64,000 nucleotides of DNA from the NCBI GenBank assembly GCA_034002905.1, contig JAVEZQ010000007.1:1-64000 (forward strand), read 5' to 3'. Numbering within the stretch: position 1 is the stretch's first letter; each line of letters begins with the position of its first letter. Positions 35,847-45,434 of this stretch are shown here, piece by piece. The notes under the pieces are model-generated. The model ran no database searches. It was not told the origin of the DNA and saw only the letters and a program-made list of their open reading frames with translations. This DNA comes from UBA8914 sp034002905 (GTDB lineage: Bacteria; Pseudomonadota; Alphaproteobacteria; UBA9219). A program made the position numbers and the translations under genes.

Positions 35847-36704
35847 TTAACGACAACGACTGACCACACTTCCTACCGTTCCGACGATTGACGAGAGCAA
35901 AGCCCCAAACCCGGCCAGCAATGTGATGGCCGGAGCTGGCGGCAGTTCGGCATAATACGACAACATTAATCCGCCATAGATCGCACTGACCGCAAAAAAC
36001 AGTGCGAGGGGAAGCATGCCATCCAGCGTCCTCGCCCAAAAGCGCGCCGCAAGAGAAGGCAGCAAGATCAACCCCAGCACCATCAACGTACCCATGGCCT
36101 GAAAAGCCGTCACGAGATTAATCATCAACAGAATGAAGAAGAAAAGACCTGTAAGACCAGCCCCCCAGCGCTTATGCCCCGTTGTTTTAAAGAAATCGGG
36201 ATCATGCCCATCGATCACAAGGCGCCGATAAAGCAGCGCCAAGGAAAACAGAGTCACAACGCAGGTTCCGCAAACCAGCATCAATCCCTCGGACGTCACG
36301 GCCAGAACATTACCGAACAAAAGGTGGAGCAAATCGATCTGGCTGGCCTTGACGGAGACAAGAGCAACACCTGCAGCTAAAGAAAGCAGATAAAGGATCG
36401 TGAAAGCGGCCTCCTCTTTAAGCTGGGTATAGCGCACAAGGAACGCGGCCATGACGGCCACAATGATAGCCGTGATCAAACCGCCTGCCATCATCGCCCA
36501 CAGCGAGAATCCGCATAAAAGGAACGCCAGCGCCAAACCCGGCAACAAAGCATGAGACATAGCATCGCCCACAAGCGTCATGCGTCGCAACATCATAAAG
36601 ACGCCAAGCGGCACACCGCCCATCGCAAGCACAACAGAGACCACAAGGGCCCGCTTCATAAAGGCATAGTCGGTAAAGGGTGCCGTAAGAAAATCAAGCA
36701 TCAT
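35847..36704 (-). CDS. znuB: Zinc ABC transporter permease ZnuB
   Basis: An ABC-3 family inner-membrane permease with eight or nine hydrophobic segments over 285 residues (VVSVVLAMGGVPLGVFMMLR, LPGLALAFLLCGFSLWAMMA, VSAIYGGLMLSYYAELPPAP). Its start overlaps the znuC stop by ATGA. Together with ZnuC and the binding protein ZnuA across the divergent promoter it forms the high-affinity zinc uptake system. Confidence 0.92.
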   Translation of the reverse strand: MMLDFLTAPFTDYAFMKRALVVSVVLAMGGVPLGVFMMLRRMTLVGDAMSHALLPGLALAFLLCGFSLWAMMAGGLITAIIVAVMAAFLVRYTQLKEEAAFTILYLLSLAAGVALVSVKASQIDLLHLLFGNVLAVTSEGLMLVCGTCVVTLFSLALLYRRLVIDGHDPDFFKTTGHKRWGAGLTGLFFFILLMINLVTAFQAMGTLMVLGLILLPSLAARFWARTLDGMLPLALFFAVSAIYGGLMLSYYAELPPAPAITLLAGFGALLSSIVGTVGSVVSRCR

Positions 36705-37477
36705 ACATCACCTTTATCTGCAAAACTGTTGTTTTCATCCGGGCAATGCAGCTCGGCCATATCCAGATCATAGGAAAGCAGATTTTGCTCAAACAACTGG
36801 TGCGTATGCCCCAACCCCAAACACTTGCCTGCCAGCAAAAAGGACTGCGGAAAATATTTGCGGACAAGCATCAAATCATGGAGGACGCAAATGATTGTGC
36901 GCCCCTGTTCATGCCATGAAAGGAGGATCTCCATAAACTTCTGTGTCGCATCCGCATCAACAGCGGCAAAAGGCTCGTCAAGCAGGATCAGATCTGGATC
37001 TTGCAACATCAAGCGCGCAAAGAGTAACCGCTGGAACTGCCCTCCCGAAAGCTCGTCAATCTGACGCGTTGCATTGTCAGCAAGCCCAACACGTTCTAGC
37101 GCTTCATTGACAAGCTGCCTCGGCTTTCCGCACAAGGATATGCAACTGCCCGTCTTGGGCCAAAGCCCTGCAGATGCTGCGTCGCGGACGGAAATCGGAT
37201 AAGTTCGATCCACCGCGCTGATTTGAGGCAGATACCCAATCGTTCCCACATCCGGCGCATAGATCAATTGACCACTTTGCGGGGCAATAATACCGGCCAA
37301 GATTTTCAAGAGCGTGCTTTTTCCTGCGCCATTGGGACCCGCGATGGCAACAAGAGACCCTTTTTGAAAGACACCACTGACTTGATCCAACGCTTTGACA
37401 CGCCCATAGGCATAACAGATATCCTGAAGACTCAATACAGGATGCGAGGCGCACTCATGGCAACAACAAACCGTCAT
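36701..37477 (-). CDS. znuC: Zinc ABC transporter ATPase ZnuC
   Basis: Walker A is GPNGAGKST, the signature LSGGQFQR, Walker B LILLDEPFAAVD and the H-loop VLHDL. The start at 37477 gives 258 residues. The open frame extends upstream into the zur 3' region with no similarity. The N-terminus MTVCCCHECASHPVLSL is rich in Cys and His, unusual for ZnuC, and might sense or bind zinc. It follows zur by 70 bp and couples to znuB. Confidence 0.9.
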   Translation of the reverse strand: MTVCCCHECASHPVLSLQDICYAYGRVKALDQVSGVFQKGSLVAIAGPNGAGKSTLLKILAGIIAPQSGQLIYAPDVGTIGYLPQISAVDRTYPISVRDAASAGLWPKTGSCISLCGKPRQLVNEALERVGLADNATRQIDELSGGQFQRLLFARLMLQDPDLILLDEPFAAVDADATQKFMEILLSWHEQGRTIICVLHDLMLVRKYFPQSFLLAGKCLGLGHTHQLFEQNLLSYDLDMAELHCPDENNSFADKGDV

Positions 37478-37547
37478 AACGCCCACCAGGTCAACAAAAC
37501 AGCAAGCAAGGACAAGATACCGGCAACACCCAAACGTGCGGCTAGGC

Positions 37548-37997
37548 TCAACGCGAACATTTTTTCCGCCCCTTTTCTTGTGTCGCACATTTCATGCATA
37601 AACCCACAATTTCAACAGACTGCTTTTCTGTCGTTTGCAAAAAACCCTTGGCCGCTTTGCTCAATGCCTCATCAAGCGCAGGAGCACGCAGCTCCTCTAC
37701 CCGCCCGCATGACCGGCAAATCGCAAAAGCACTCGTATGATCTTCCTGATGCGATGCTTTTGTTTTGGCATGTTGCGCACATCCGACTGAACACGCGACA
37801 AAAGCGTTCAGCGACTCGATCCGGTGAATAAAGCCTCGCGCCTCCAATATCTTAAGCGCACGATACACTGTGGGCGGCGAACGCACCCCTTTTTGCCGAA
37901 GACGATCAAGGATCTCATAAGCTGATAACGGCTTGGTGGCCTTTGCAACGACTTGCCATATCTTATCGGTCTGTGCAGATAATGGTGTTTGGCTCAT
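37548..37997 (-). CDS. zur: Zinc uptake regulator Zur (Fur family)
   Basis: Winged-helix N-terminus (PLSAYEILDRLRQKGVRSPP, TVYRALKILEARGFIHRI) and a C-terminal metal domain with two CxxC motifs (ICRSCGR, LCMKCATQ) for structural zinc plus a His-containing loop. Zur with zinc represses uptake genes. The start at 37997 (MSQTPLSAQTD) was chosen from family length (149 residues). The longer frame runs through the operator. It leads a zur-znuC-znuB unit, divergent from znuA. Confidence 0.88.
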   Translation of the reverse strand: MSQTPLSAQTDKIWQVVAKATKPLSAYEILDRLRQKGVRSPPTVYRALKILEARGFIHRIESLNAFVACSVGCAQHAKTKASHQEDHTSAFAICRSCGRVEELRAPALDEALSKAAKGFLQTTEKQSVEIVGLCMKCATQEKGRKKCSR

Positions 37998-38044
37998 GTT
38001 TGATCTTGTTTCATTTCTCGAGAAAGAAGTTGTCACACAAAGTG

Positions 38045-38060
38045 ATATGTTATAACATAT
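38045..38060. promoter_or_regulatory. Zur box between zur and znuA
   Basis: ATATGTTATAACATAT is a perfect 16-bp palindrome, matching the ATGTTATAACAT core of proteobacterial Zur operators. It lies 48 bp before zur and 38 bp before znuA, so one site can control both directions. Confidence 0.85.
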
Positions 38061-38097
38061 TGTTCTTTCGTCCAACAACAGAAATGAAGACATCTAG

Positions 38098-38991
38098 ATG
38101 AAAAAAACCTTTATTGCCCTTTTCGCTCTCCTTTTTTCCCTACTGTCCTCTGGCGCAACCGCTGAGTCCCTTGCGCCCAACGAAAAACCAATCCCCATTG
38201 TCGCGAGCTTTAGCATCATCGCGGATATGATTAACGAGATTGGCGGCGACAAGGTTGACGTTCAGTCTCTTGTCGGGCCGGACGAAGAACCCCACAATCA
38301 CGAAGTACTTCCTGCCGATATCAAGGCACTCGCGCAAAGCGAAATCATCGCGATAAACGGCTTGAAGTTCGAGGAGTGGCTAACGCCCGCCATTAAAGCC
38401 TCAGAAACAAAAGCCAAACTCCTTGTTACCTCTGCCGGCATCAAAGCGCGCTCGCTCGTCGTACAGGAAGATACACTGGTCGATCCGCATGCCTGGCAAA
38501 GCATTCGTAACGGACAAATCTATGCCACCAATATTGCCAAGGCGCTCATCGCCGCCCGTCCACAATGGGCCGATCACTTTCGCCAACGTGCAAAAAACTA
38601 TATCCAGCAAATGAAAGAGCTGGATGCCAAGACGGACCAACAACTCAGCGCCATTCCCGAATCCAAACGCTTTCTTGTAACAATGCATAACGCGATGGGG
38701 TATTGGGCCGGTGACTATGGCTTTAAGACGTTGTCACTTTATGGCTACAACCCCGAGGCCCAGCCAAAGCCACGCGACGTTGCGAACATGATCGCAAAAA
38801 TCAGGGAAAACAAGATTGGCGTTCTTTTCCCCGAACATCACGAAAGTGACGCCGCCCTGAAACAGGTCGCCAAGGATTCCGGTGCACAAATTGGTCCCGC
38901 GCTCTTTACCGGCTCCCTAAGTGAAAAGGCGCCGCATTATCTCGATCTGTTCAAAGCAAATAGCAAGACGATTATCGACGCCCTTCAGTAA
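38098..38991 (+). CDS. znuA: Periplasmic zinc-binding protein ZnuA
   Basis: Signal peptide (MKKTFIALFALLFSLLSSGATA) then a cluster A-I metal-binding protein. Ligand candidates are in EEPHNHEVLP (His), DPHAWQ (His), TMHNAMGYW (His) and a C-terminal acidic residue. The long His-rich loop of many ZnuA proteins is absent, so metal choice between zinc and manganese would be uncertain alone. The zur and Zur-box context favours zinc. 297 residues. Confidence 0.9.
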   Translation: MKKTFIALFALLFSLLSSGATAESLAPNEKPIPIVASFSIIADMINEIGGDKVDVQSLVGPDEEPHNHEVLPADIKALAQSEIIAINGLKFEEWLTPAIKASETKAKLLVTSAGIKARSLVVQEDTLVDPHAWQSIRNGQIYATNIAKALIAARPQWADHFRQRAKNYIQQMKELDAKTDQQLSAIPESKRFLVTMHNAMGYWAGDYGFKTLSLYGYNPEAQPKPRDVANMIAKIRENKIGVLFPEHHESDAALKQVAKDSGAQIGPALFTGSLSEKAPHYLDLFKANSKTIIDALQ

Positions 38992-38997
38992 TCAGGG

Positions 38998-40329
38998 TCA
39001 CGCCGCAATCATCGCCGTCAGATCGCCGACAATTTTTTCAACAACCGCTTCGTCGTCGCCTTCGACCATGACGCGAACGAGCGGTTCTGTCCCCGATTTG
39101 CGCACAACGATACGGCCACTGCCGTTCAGGCTGGCTTCAGCCTGTTTGATCGCGTTCAGAAAGACGGGATCGTTCATCACGTCGCGGGAAACGCGTACGC
39201 TCTTTAACAACTGCGGTACCGGATTAAAAAGATGACAAGCTTCGCTAGCCGGTTTCTTTTGACTGCTTAGAACCGCCAGAACTTGAAGGGCCGTGAGCAA
39301 CCCGTCGCCGGTGGGGCTGTAATCGCTGAGCACCATATGACCGGATTGTTCGCCGCCAACGTTGCATCCCTTCTCGCGCATTGCCTCAACAACATAGCGA
39401 TCGCCAACCGCCGTGCGGATCATGCCGATATTCTGGCTTTTCAGAAAACGCTCCAACCCCAGATTGGACATCACCGTTGTCACGAGGCTTCCGCCCTTGA
39501 GTCGTCCTTGCTGCGCCCAGCTTTGCGCGATAAGCGCCATGATCTGATCGCCATCGATAACGCGGCCTTTTTCATCCGCCATGATCAAGCGGTCCGCATC
39601 ACCATCCAGCGCAATGCCCAAATCCGCACCATGAAGAAGAATGGTCTCACACATCAAGGCGGGACTAGTTGCGCCGCATTTCGCGTTGATATTTTTTCCG
39701 TTCGGCTGGTCTGCCACAGGGATCACTTCGGCGCCGAGCTCCCATAACACCGTTGGGGCAACCTTGTACGCCGCACCGTTTGCGCAATCGACCACAATCT
39801 TGAGTCCGTCAAGGCGAAAACCGTTCTGGAAAGTACCTTTGATAAACTCGACATAACGACCCGTCGCGTCCTCAAGTCGCGAAGCCTTCCCCAGATCGGC
39901 GGGATCGGCAAGTTGCTGGTCTTTATCCGCCATCAAGGTTTCAATCTGGGCTTCCAGTTCATCGGACAGCTTCTGCCCATCGGGAGAAAACAGCTTGATC
40001 CCGTTATCCTGATACGGATTGTGCGAGGCAGAGATCATAACGCCCAAATCAGCGCGCAAGCTTTTGGTCAGCATCGCGACGGCAGGCGTTGGGATCGGGC
40101 CGAGCAAAATCACATCCATGCCTTGGGCAACGAACCCGGCCGTCAGGGCCGGTTCCAGCAAATAGCCCGACAAACGCGTATCCTTGCCGATCACGACGCG
40201 ATGCTTATGCTCGCCGCGCCGAAACAAACGCGCGGCCGCCATAGCAACGGACAGAGCGGTTATGGCTGTCATCGGTTCCTGATTGGCGCAACCGCGAATA
40301 CCGTCTGTTCCAAACAATTTACGCGTCAT
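38998..40329 (-). CDS. glmM: Phosphoglucosamine mutase
   Basis: GlmM converts glucosamine-6-phosphate to glucosamine-1-phosphate for peptidoglycan and LPS. The phosphoserine loop is MISASHNPYQDNG (Ser about 102), the metal loop DGDADRLIMAD, the sugar loop GGEQSGHMVLSDY, and the phosphate site RKSGTEPLVRVMVEG. 443 residues, normal. It follows ftsH in the tilS-ftsH-glmM order. Confidence 0.95.
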   Translation of the reverse strand: MTRKLFGTDGIRGCANQEPMTAITALSVAMAAARLFRRGEHKHRVVIGKDTRLSGYLLEPALTAGFVAQGMDVILLGPIPTPAVAMLTKSLRADLGVMISASHNPYQDNGIKLFSPDGQKLSDELEAQIETLMADKDQQLADPADLGKASRLEDATGRYVEFIKGTFQNGFRLDGLKIVVDCANGAAYKVAPTVLWELGAEVIPVADQPNGKNINAKCGATSPALMCETILLHGADLGIALDGDADRLIMADEKGRVIDGDQIMALIAQSWAQQGRLKGGSLVTTVMSNLGLERFLKSQNIGMIRTAVGDRYVVEAMREKGCNVGGEQSGHMVLSDYSPTGDGLLTALQVLAVLSSQKKPASEACHLFNPVPQLLKSVRVSRDVMNDPVFLNAIKQAEASLNGSGRIVVRKSGTEPLVRVMVEGDDEAVVEKIVGDLTAMIAA

Positions 40330-40353
40330 TTATCTATTCCTTTGGTGAATGCA

Positions 40354-42288
40354 TTAAACGACGATCGACGATCCCGAACCGCCCGAAGCGGGCGTTCCTA
40401 CAACATCGGGCACGGAGCCCTTGCGCGATGATGCCGGCTTGTCAGCCGAGGGCGGGCGGGCGGTAGGCTCTTTACGGTTTATGGACTCACCGCGCAGCAA
40501 GGCTTGAACCTCATCGCCCGAAAGCGTTTCATATTCCAAAAGCGCTTCGGCTATCGTCTTCAACTCGCCCATATGCACTGTCAGAATCTCGCGCGCCTTC
40601 CCCTCCCCCTGTTCGATAATGCGGCGGATTTCTTCATCGATGATCCGTGCCGTCTCTTCAGAGATGTTTTGGGTTTGCGCAACAGAATGCCCAAGAAAAA
40701 CTTCCTGCTCATTCGCCTGATAACGCACACGGCCCAGCTTGTCCGACATACCGAACGCTGTAACCATGCGGCGCGCCATCGCCGTCGCTTGCTGAATATC
40801 ACTGCTGGCTCCGGTGGTGATATTCTCTTTGCCGTAAACAAGCTCCTCAGCCACGCGACCGCCAAACGTCATGGCAATGCGCGCTTCGATTTCGCTCTTG
40901 GTTTGGCTCAACTTATCACGCTCCGGCAGGTTCATGGTCACGCCCAAAGCACGTCCGCGTGGAATAATCGTCACTTTATGCAACGGATCATTCCCCGGCA
41001 CATGGATGCCGACGAGCGCGTGACCCGCTTCATGATAGGCTGTCAGCTCCCGCTCCTTGTCCGTCATTGCCATCGAACGACGCTCGGCCCCCATCATAAC
41101 CTTGTCCTTGGCCGCTTCAAAGTCATCCATCTCAACATGAGCTTTGTTCTTTCGTGCCGCAAGCAAGGCTGCCTCATTCACAAGATTTGCCAAATCAGCG
41201 CCGGAGAAGCCAGGCGTTCCACGAGCAATCACATGCGCATCGACATGGGGTGCAAGCGCAACTTTACGCATATGCACCTTCAAAATGCGTTCACGCCCCA
41301 TAATATCGGGGTTTGGCACCACGACCTGACGATCAAAACGGCCCGGACGCAACAAAGCGGGGTCAAGCACATCGGGACGGTTTGTGGCCGCAATCAGGAT
41401 CACGCCTTCATTCGCTTCAAAACCGTCCATTTCGACCAGCAACTGGTTGAGCGTTTGTTCACGTTCGTCATTGCCACCGCCAAGACCTGCGCCACGGTGA
41501 CGCCCCACCGCGTCAATTTCATCGATAAAGATGATACAGGGTGCATTCTTTTTGCCCTGTTCAAACATGTCGCGCACGCGGCTCGCACCCACACCGACAA
41601 ACATTTCGACAAAGTCCGAACCAGAGATGGTGAAAAAAGGCACATTTGCCTCACCCGCGACAGCGCGTGCGATCAAAGTTTTACCCGTACCCGGCGGACC
41701 GACCAAAAGAACGCCCTTGGGGATCTTGCCGCCGAGCCTCAGGAATTTTTGCGGATCGCGCAAAAACTCGACAACCTCTTCCAGTTCCTGCTTGGCTTCC
41801 TCGACGCCCGCAACATCTTCAAAGGTGACTTTGCCTGTTTTCTCCGTCAAAAGGCGCGCCTTACTACGGCCAAAGCTCATCGCCTTGCCGCTCGCGCCGT
41901 TCATTTGGCGCATAAAGAAAATATACACGGCAATCATCAACAGCATCGGCCATGAAGAAAGCAAAACGCCCCAAAACGTAATTTCGCCCGCTGTTTCAGG
42001 TTGGGCCTGAATCTTGACGCCTTTGGTTTCCAGACGATCAACAATGTTGGTATTGTCAGGCAAATATGTCGAGAAAGCCGTCCCGCCTTCGCTGAGATGT
42101 CCGGTCACAAAGCTTCCCTTCATCGTCACATCGGAAACCTTGCCTTCATCCACACGCGCCAGAAAGTCGCTGAAAGGCATGACGGGCTGACTTGTACTGG
42201 TATCAGAACCCTCGAACATGTTGACCAACAAGAAAAGGAAAAGCCCGATGACCGCGATAAGGATGATGTTTTTCTGAGAACTATTCAA
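40354..42288 (-). CDS. ftsH: ATP-dependent zinc metalloprotease FtsH
   Basis: A membrane-anchored AAA+ protease for quality control. TM1 is near the N-terminus (NIILIAVIGLFLFLLVNMF) and TM2 at about residues 105-125. Walker A is GPPGTGKT near 196, Walker B CIIFIDEIDAVG, and the zinc site HEAGH near 419. The TTG at 42288 gives MNSSQKNIILIAV with AAAGG eight bases upstream, and is preferred over the longer frame. 644 residues. It lies between tilS and glmM. Confidence 0.95.
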   Translation of the reverse strand: MNSSQKNIILIAVIGLFLFLLVNMFEGSDTSTSQPVMPFSDFLARVDEGKVSDVTMKGSFVTGHLSEGGTAFSTYLPDNTNIVDRLETKGVKIQAQPETAGEITFWGVLLSSWPMLLMIAVYIFFMRQMNGASGKAMSFGRSKARLLTEKTGKVTFEDVAGVEEAKQELEEVVEFLRDPQKFLRLGGKIPKGVLLVGPPGTGKTLIARAVAGEANVPFFTISGSDFVEMFVGVGASRVRDMFEQGKKNAPCIIFIDEIDAVGRHRGAGLGGGNDEREQTLNQLLVEMDGFEANEGVILIAATNRPDVLDPALLRPGRFDRQVVVPNPDIMGRERILKVHMRKVALAPHVDAHVIARGTPGFSGADLANLVNEAALLAARKNKAHVEMDDFEAAKDKVMMGAERRSMAMTDKERELTAYHEAGHALVGIHVPGNDPLHKVTIIPRGRALGVTMNLPERDKLSQTKSEIEARIAMTFGGRVAEELVYGKENITTGASSDIQQATAMARRMVTAFGMSDKLGRVRYQANEQEVFLGHSVAQTQNISEETARIIDEEIRRIIEQGEGKAREILTVHMGELKTIAEALLEYETLSGDEVQALLRGESINRKEPTARPPSADKPASSRKGSVPDVVGTPASGGSGSSIVV

Positions 42289-42350
42289 CGTTTCGACCTT
42301 TCCTAAACCCAACGAACCATACCCTGAAGATATAGGTTTTCTGCCCCAGA

Positions 42351-43676
42351 TTACAATGGTTCAAGAGGCAGTTTGAGCCAAAAAGGCGGCAAAGATTCGG
42401 CAATTATAATGTCTTGATTCTGTTCGGAAAAAGATGGAACAGCCCACAAAACAGGCGCATCAGCTCCCCCATGCCATAAAGCCGGCAGGGTTGCTCGGAT
42501 CAAGCCAGAGGGAATCTGTCGTCGTAATGACGGCGCAACCCTCTCGAGCGTAACCCAAGAACGCATCCCAAGCGGTGCAAGAAAGAAGGCCGCACCACCT
42601 TCAACATCTGATGGCAATGCCTGAGAAAGGCGAACTCTCCAACGATGATCCCAGATCACCTCCTGCCCCGAAATAATTGGCGTCACGGGAGGAATGGCGG
42701 CCAGCTCGCGGACAAACAGGGCCGTTCTACGCCCTTCATTCCTGTGGATGTAACATCCTGCTAACGTCAACCCTCTGCTATGGCCTTCTCCGAGAAGCCA
42801 GTTCAACACCGCCGTAAGCTTTTGCCTCTCCGGCGGGTAGTCAGAGGGATGAAGCGCCTGCAGGCATGCGGCAAGAATACGGTAGCGCAGGGCAAGAGGT
42901 ACGGCCTCAAGCTTTGGGAGATCAAGCAAAAGGCCGCCCCCCTCGACCCATTGCGAGACAACACGCAAGGCGCGGTACGTATAAAAATCAAGGGCTTCGC
43001 GCGCCTCGCGGGCCCGATCGGCCAAATCAACGAGCCGTTCCGTGGTGAGCCCCTCTTCGGCAAGAGCCTCCGTAACCTTCCGCAAGCGCCCCCGTGCATA
43101 GCTTTCCTTGGCATTGCTAGGATCGATGACAAAGGGAACATTATTGGCGTCACACGTGGCGACCAGAGCCGCCTTGCGCACCCCCAAGAATGGCCGGAGA
43201 TGCCAAACACCTTCCTGTTCATAACGAGGAGCCATGCCGCCAAGCCCGTCGATCCCGCTGCCCTTTGACAAACGCAAAAGCACCGTCTCAGCCTGATCGT
43301 CGGCATGATGGGCCAAAAACAGCTTTGACAAACCCAAAGCGCGACACTTCTCGCGCAGTAAGGCATAGCGCGCCATACGTGCTTGGACATGGATACGACT
43401 TTCAATCGGCCCATGCTGCCATGCTAAAACTTCAGCCTCAATCCCTCTGGCTCGCAGACAGGAGGCCACATGCTGCGCCTCATAGGGCGATTCAGGGCGC
43501 AGGCCATGTTCGACAATCAAACCCTGAACCTTGGCCCCATAACGATGTAGACAAAAGGCAAGCGCCATGCTGTCCGGCCCACCAGAAACGGCAACAGCCA
43601 CCGCCTCGCCGGGCTCTACGAAATTACGCAGGACATCCGAGATTTGATCAAGCGCTAAAGGTTCACAATCCGCCAT
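42351..43676 (-). CDS. tilS: tRNA(Ile)-lysidine synthase
   Basis: TilS attaches lysine to C34 of the CAU-anticodon tRNA-Ile. The PP-loop motif is SGGPDSMALAFC at residues 31-42, with AHHADDQAETVLLRLSKGSG and YARGRLR typical. The start at 43676 gives 441 residues. A further ATG at 43700 is possible. The frame upstream of these lies inside the AEC gene and is a shadow. It overlaps the AEC stop by about 14 bases and precedes ftsH. Confidence 0.92.
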   Translation of the reverse strand: MADCEPLALDQISDVLRNFVEPGEAVAVAVSGGPDSMALAFCLHRYGAKVQGLIVEHGLRPESPYEAQHVASCLRARGIEAEVLAWQHGPIESRIHVQARMARYALLREKCRALGLSKLFLAHHADDQAETVLLRLSKGSGIDGLGGMAPRYEQEGVWHLRPFLGVRKAALVATCDANNVPFVIDPSNAKESYARGRLRKVTEALAEEGLTTERLVDLADRAREAREALDFYTYRALRVVSQWVEGGGLLLDLPKLEAVPLALRYRILAACLQALHPSDYPPERQKLTAVLNWLLGEGHSRGLTLAGCYIHRNEGRRTALFVRELAAIPPVTPIISGQEVIWDHRWRVRLSQALPSDVEGGAAFFLAPLGMRSWVTLERVAPSLRRQIPSGLIRATLPALWHGGADAPVLWAVPSFSEQNQDIIIAESLPPFWLKLPLEPL

Positions 43677-44643
43677 AGGCAAATCCAAAGAAATGGACAT
43701 AAGCCGGAATAATGCCGATAGAAAGCAGCGTTGACAAGGCCACTGCCGTCGCCGCCTCCTCAGGGAACACATCAAGCAAAGACGCCAGCGCCGCCGTGTT
43801 CGCAGCCAACGGCAGGAAACTGAGCAAAAGCAGGATCGGCTCATACATTTCCGGCACGGCAAAAGGCGTCAGGCGCAACAGGGCAAGAGCCGCCACGGTT
43901 ACCGCAGGCCAAACCACAAACTTTGCCGTAAAAAGAAAACCGAGCAATTTGCCATGCAGCTTAAAGCTCTTATTCTTGGCAAGGCCCATACCGACAATCA
44001 AGGCACCAAGAATAACATAGGCCCCGAGAAAATCTCGCGCAAGGCTCTGCCACATCTCAGGAAGATGCACACCGATCTTGTTGAGAACGAGCCCGACAAC
44101 AAGGCAATACATCAACGGCATTTTCAGAAGGCTTTTTACGGCATCACGGGGACTGTATCGGCCACGCGCCATCCAGTAATAGCCGATCGTTGACTCGTAA
44201 ATCGTGCCTCCGATCATGGTCAGGATATAAACGGGAATAAAGTTTTCTGGAAACAGGATCGTTGCGACAGGGATGCCCAAATACCCTGCATTGCACATGC
44301 CGCTCGCCTGAGCCATCAAAGGAGCAAAACGCACACCACACCCCTTGGCAAAAGCAAAGGTCGCGCTACTGATCCCGAAACACAAAACCGCATAAAGAAC
44401 GGGCATCACCAATAAGTCCGCCGTGAACTCCATCTTCATCATATTGGTCAAAACGACGACTGGCAGGATGAGATAAAACTGAAGTTGGGCCAACGCACCG
44501 CTCATATTTCCAAAGGCACGGCCCAGTCCGGCCCCGATACCCATCGTGGCATACAAAGGGAAGAGACGAGAAAGAAGCGCAAGAAAAAGCGACATGGAAA
44601 AACAGCCTGCAACCAAAAAGAAAAGGAGAGCGCGACCATGCAC
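43663..44643 (-). CDS. AEC-family transporter
   Basis: An auxin-efflux-carrier-like membrane protein of about ten helices in 326 residues (LQFYLILPVVVLTNMMKMEF, NAGYLGIPVATILFPENFIP, LLLLSFLPLAANTAALASLL). The family exports or exchanges organic acids such as malate or malonate. Substrate unknown. A GTG at 44643 with AGGAGG close upstream is used. The ATG at 44595 is an alternative. It converges on tilS with a small overlap. Confidence 0.8.
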   Translation of the reverse strand: MHGRALLFFLVAGCFSMSLFLALLSRLFPLYATMGIGAGLGRAFGNMSGALAQLQFYLILPVVVLTNMMKMEFTADLLVMPVLYAVLCFGISSATFAFAKGCGVRFAPLMAQASGMCNAGYLGIPVATILFPENFIPVYILTMIGGTIYESTIGYYWMARGRYSPRDAVKSLLKMPLMYCLVVGLVLNKIGVHLPEMWQSLARDFLGAYVILGALIVGMGLAKNKSFKLHGKLLGFLFTAKFVVWPAVTVAALALLRLTPFAVPEMYEPILLLLSFLPLAANTAALASLLDVFPEEAATAVALSTLLSIGIIPAYVHFFGFAYGGL

Positions 44644-44687
44644 GCCCTCCTTCCAATCGTCAATCCCCTTACAATAAGGGATAAGAG

Positions 44688-45266
44688 TTATATATTCAAT
44701 TCACTGCTTCTTTTTATCTCTTTACCGTTTAGTGCGCTGTTGTCACGTTCAGGTTCACTTATGACCTTTTCGAAGCCAAAGATGTTCATGCCGTTTTGTT
44801 TGGCGCATTCCTCTATGCCCTTCTCGATTTTTTTATCTTTCGTGGACAGTTCTTCTTTTTCTTTCACATCTTCTGAAGACGAAAGAGAAAAAGTGTATTG
44901 ACTGCCATCTTTTATAATCACGGACAATTTTTCATCCCCGCTCTGAGCGATATCCGCAACAGGTAGCGTATCATTAACGCACGTGAGAAAATTGGTGGAC
45001 GTCCGCAGAACATAGGCGATGCCGGCCTTTTCGCCACATTCTGTTAGGATAAGCGTCTTGATCTCTGGAGAAACATATCCCTTCTGACTTGCCAAATTTA
45101 TTTCCAGACATGTTTGGTAATCTTTGACCGATTGTTTAATAAAGCTTTGATTTGGGTCTTTCGGGGCAGCAGCTTTCTTCTCTTTGGCATAAGCTGTTGG
45201 TGCCAATAAAAGTGTTGCACACAAAGCGACGCCCCATTTTTTAATTTGTCTTGCATAAGGCTGCAT
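44688..45266 (-). CDS. Secreted hypothetical protein
   Basis: Unknown family. A signal peptide (KWGVALCATLLLAPTAYA) is followed by a 165-residue polar domain with four Cys (YQTCLEIN, LTECGEK, FLTCVND, EECAKQNG) that could form two disulfides. The C-terminal third is Lys/Glu-rich. AGGAG lies six bases before the ATG. It stands between the AEC gene and the rplS terminator. Confidence 0.65.
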   Translation of the reverse strand: MQPYARQIKKWGVALCATLLLAPTAYAKEKKAAAPKDPNQSFIKQSVKDYQTCLEINLASQKGYVSPEIKTLILTECGEKAGIAYVLRTSTNFLTCVNDTLPVADIAQSGDEKLSVIIKDGSQYTFSLSSSEDVKEKEELSTKDKKIEKGIEECAKQNGMNIFGFEKVISEPERDNSALNGKEIKRSSELNI

Positions 45267-45377
45267 TTTTATCTCCTAAATCTATTATTATCTCTGCGTC
45301 TCTTTTACTCTGCAATCAGCCACAAAGAAAGCGATTCATTACGATTAACCAATTAACAAGTCTCAATTCGACAAACA

Positions 45378-45411
45378 AAAAGCCCTTCGCGGATAAACCG
45401 GAAGGGCTTTT
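45378..45411 (-). terminator. Terminator of the ffh-rplS operon
   Basis: AAAAGCCCTTC and GAAGGGCTTTT pair as an 11-bp stem with a 12-nt loop. On the minus strand it is followed by TTTTTG. It lies 24 bp after the rplS stop. Confidence 0.8.
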
Positions 45412-45434
45412 GAAGTGACAACGGAGAAGAAAGC

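Noticed and set aside
40504..41955. 483-codon plus-strand frame opposite ftsH
   Set aside because: Antisense shadow of ftsH with His/Arg-rich composition and no family.
43677..43862. Arg/Cys-rich extension of tilS
   Set aside because: A shadow of the AEC gene in another frame.
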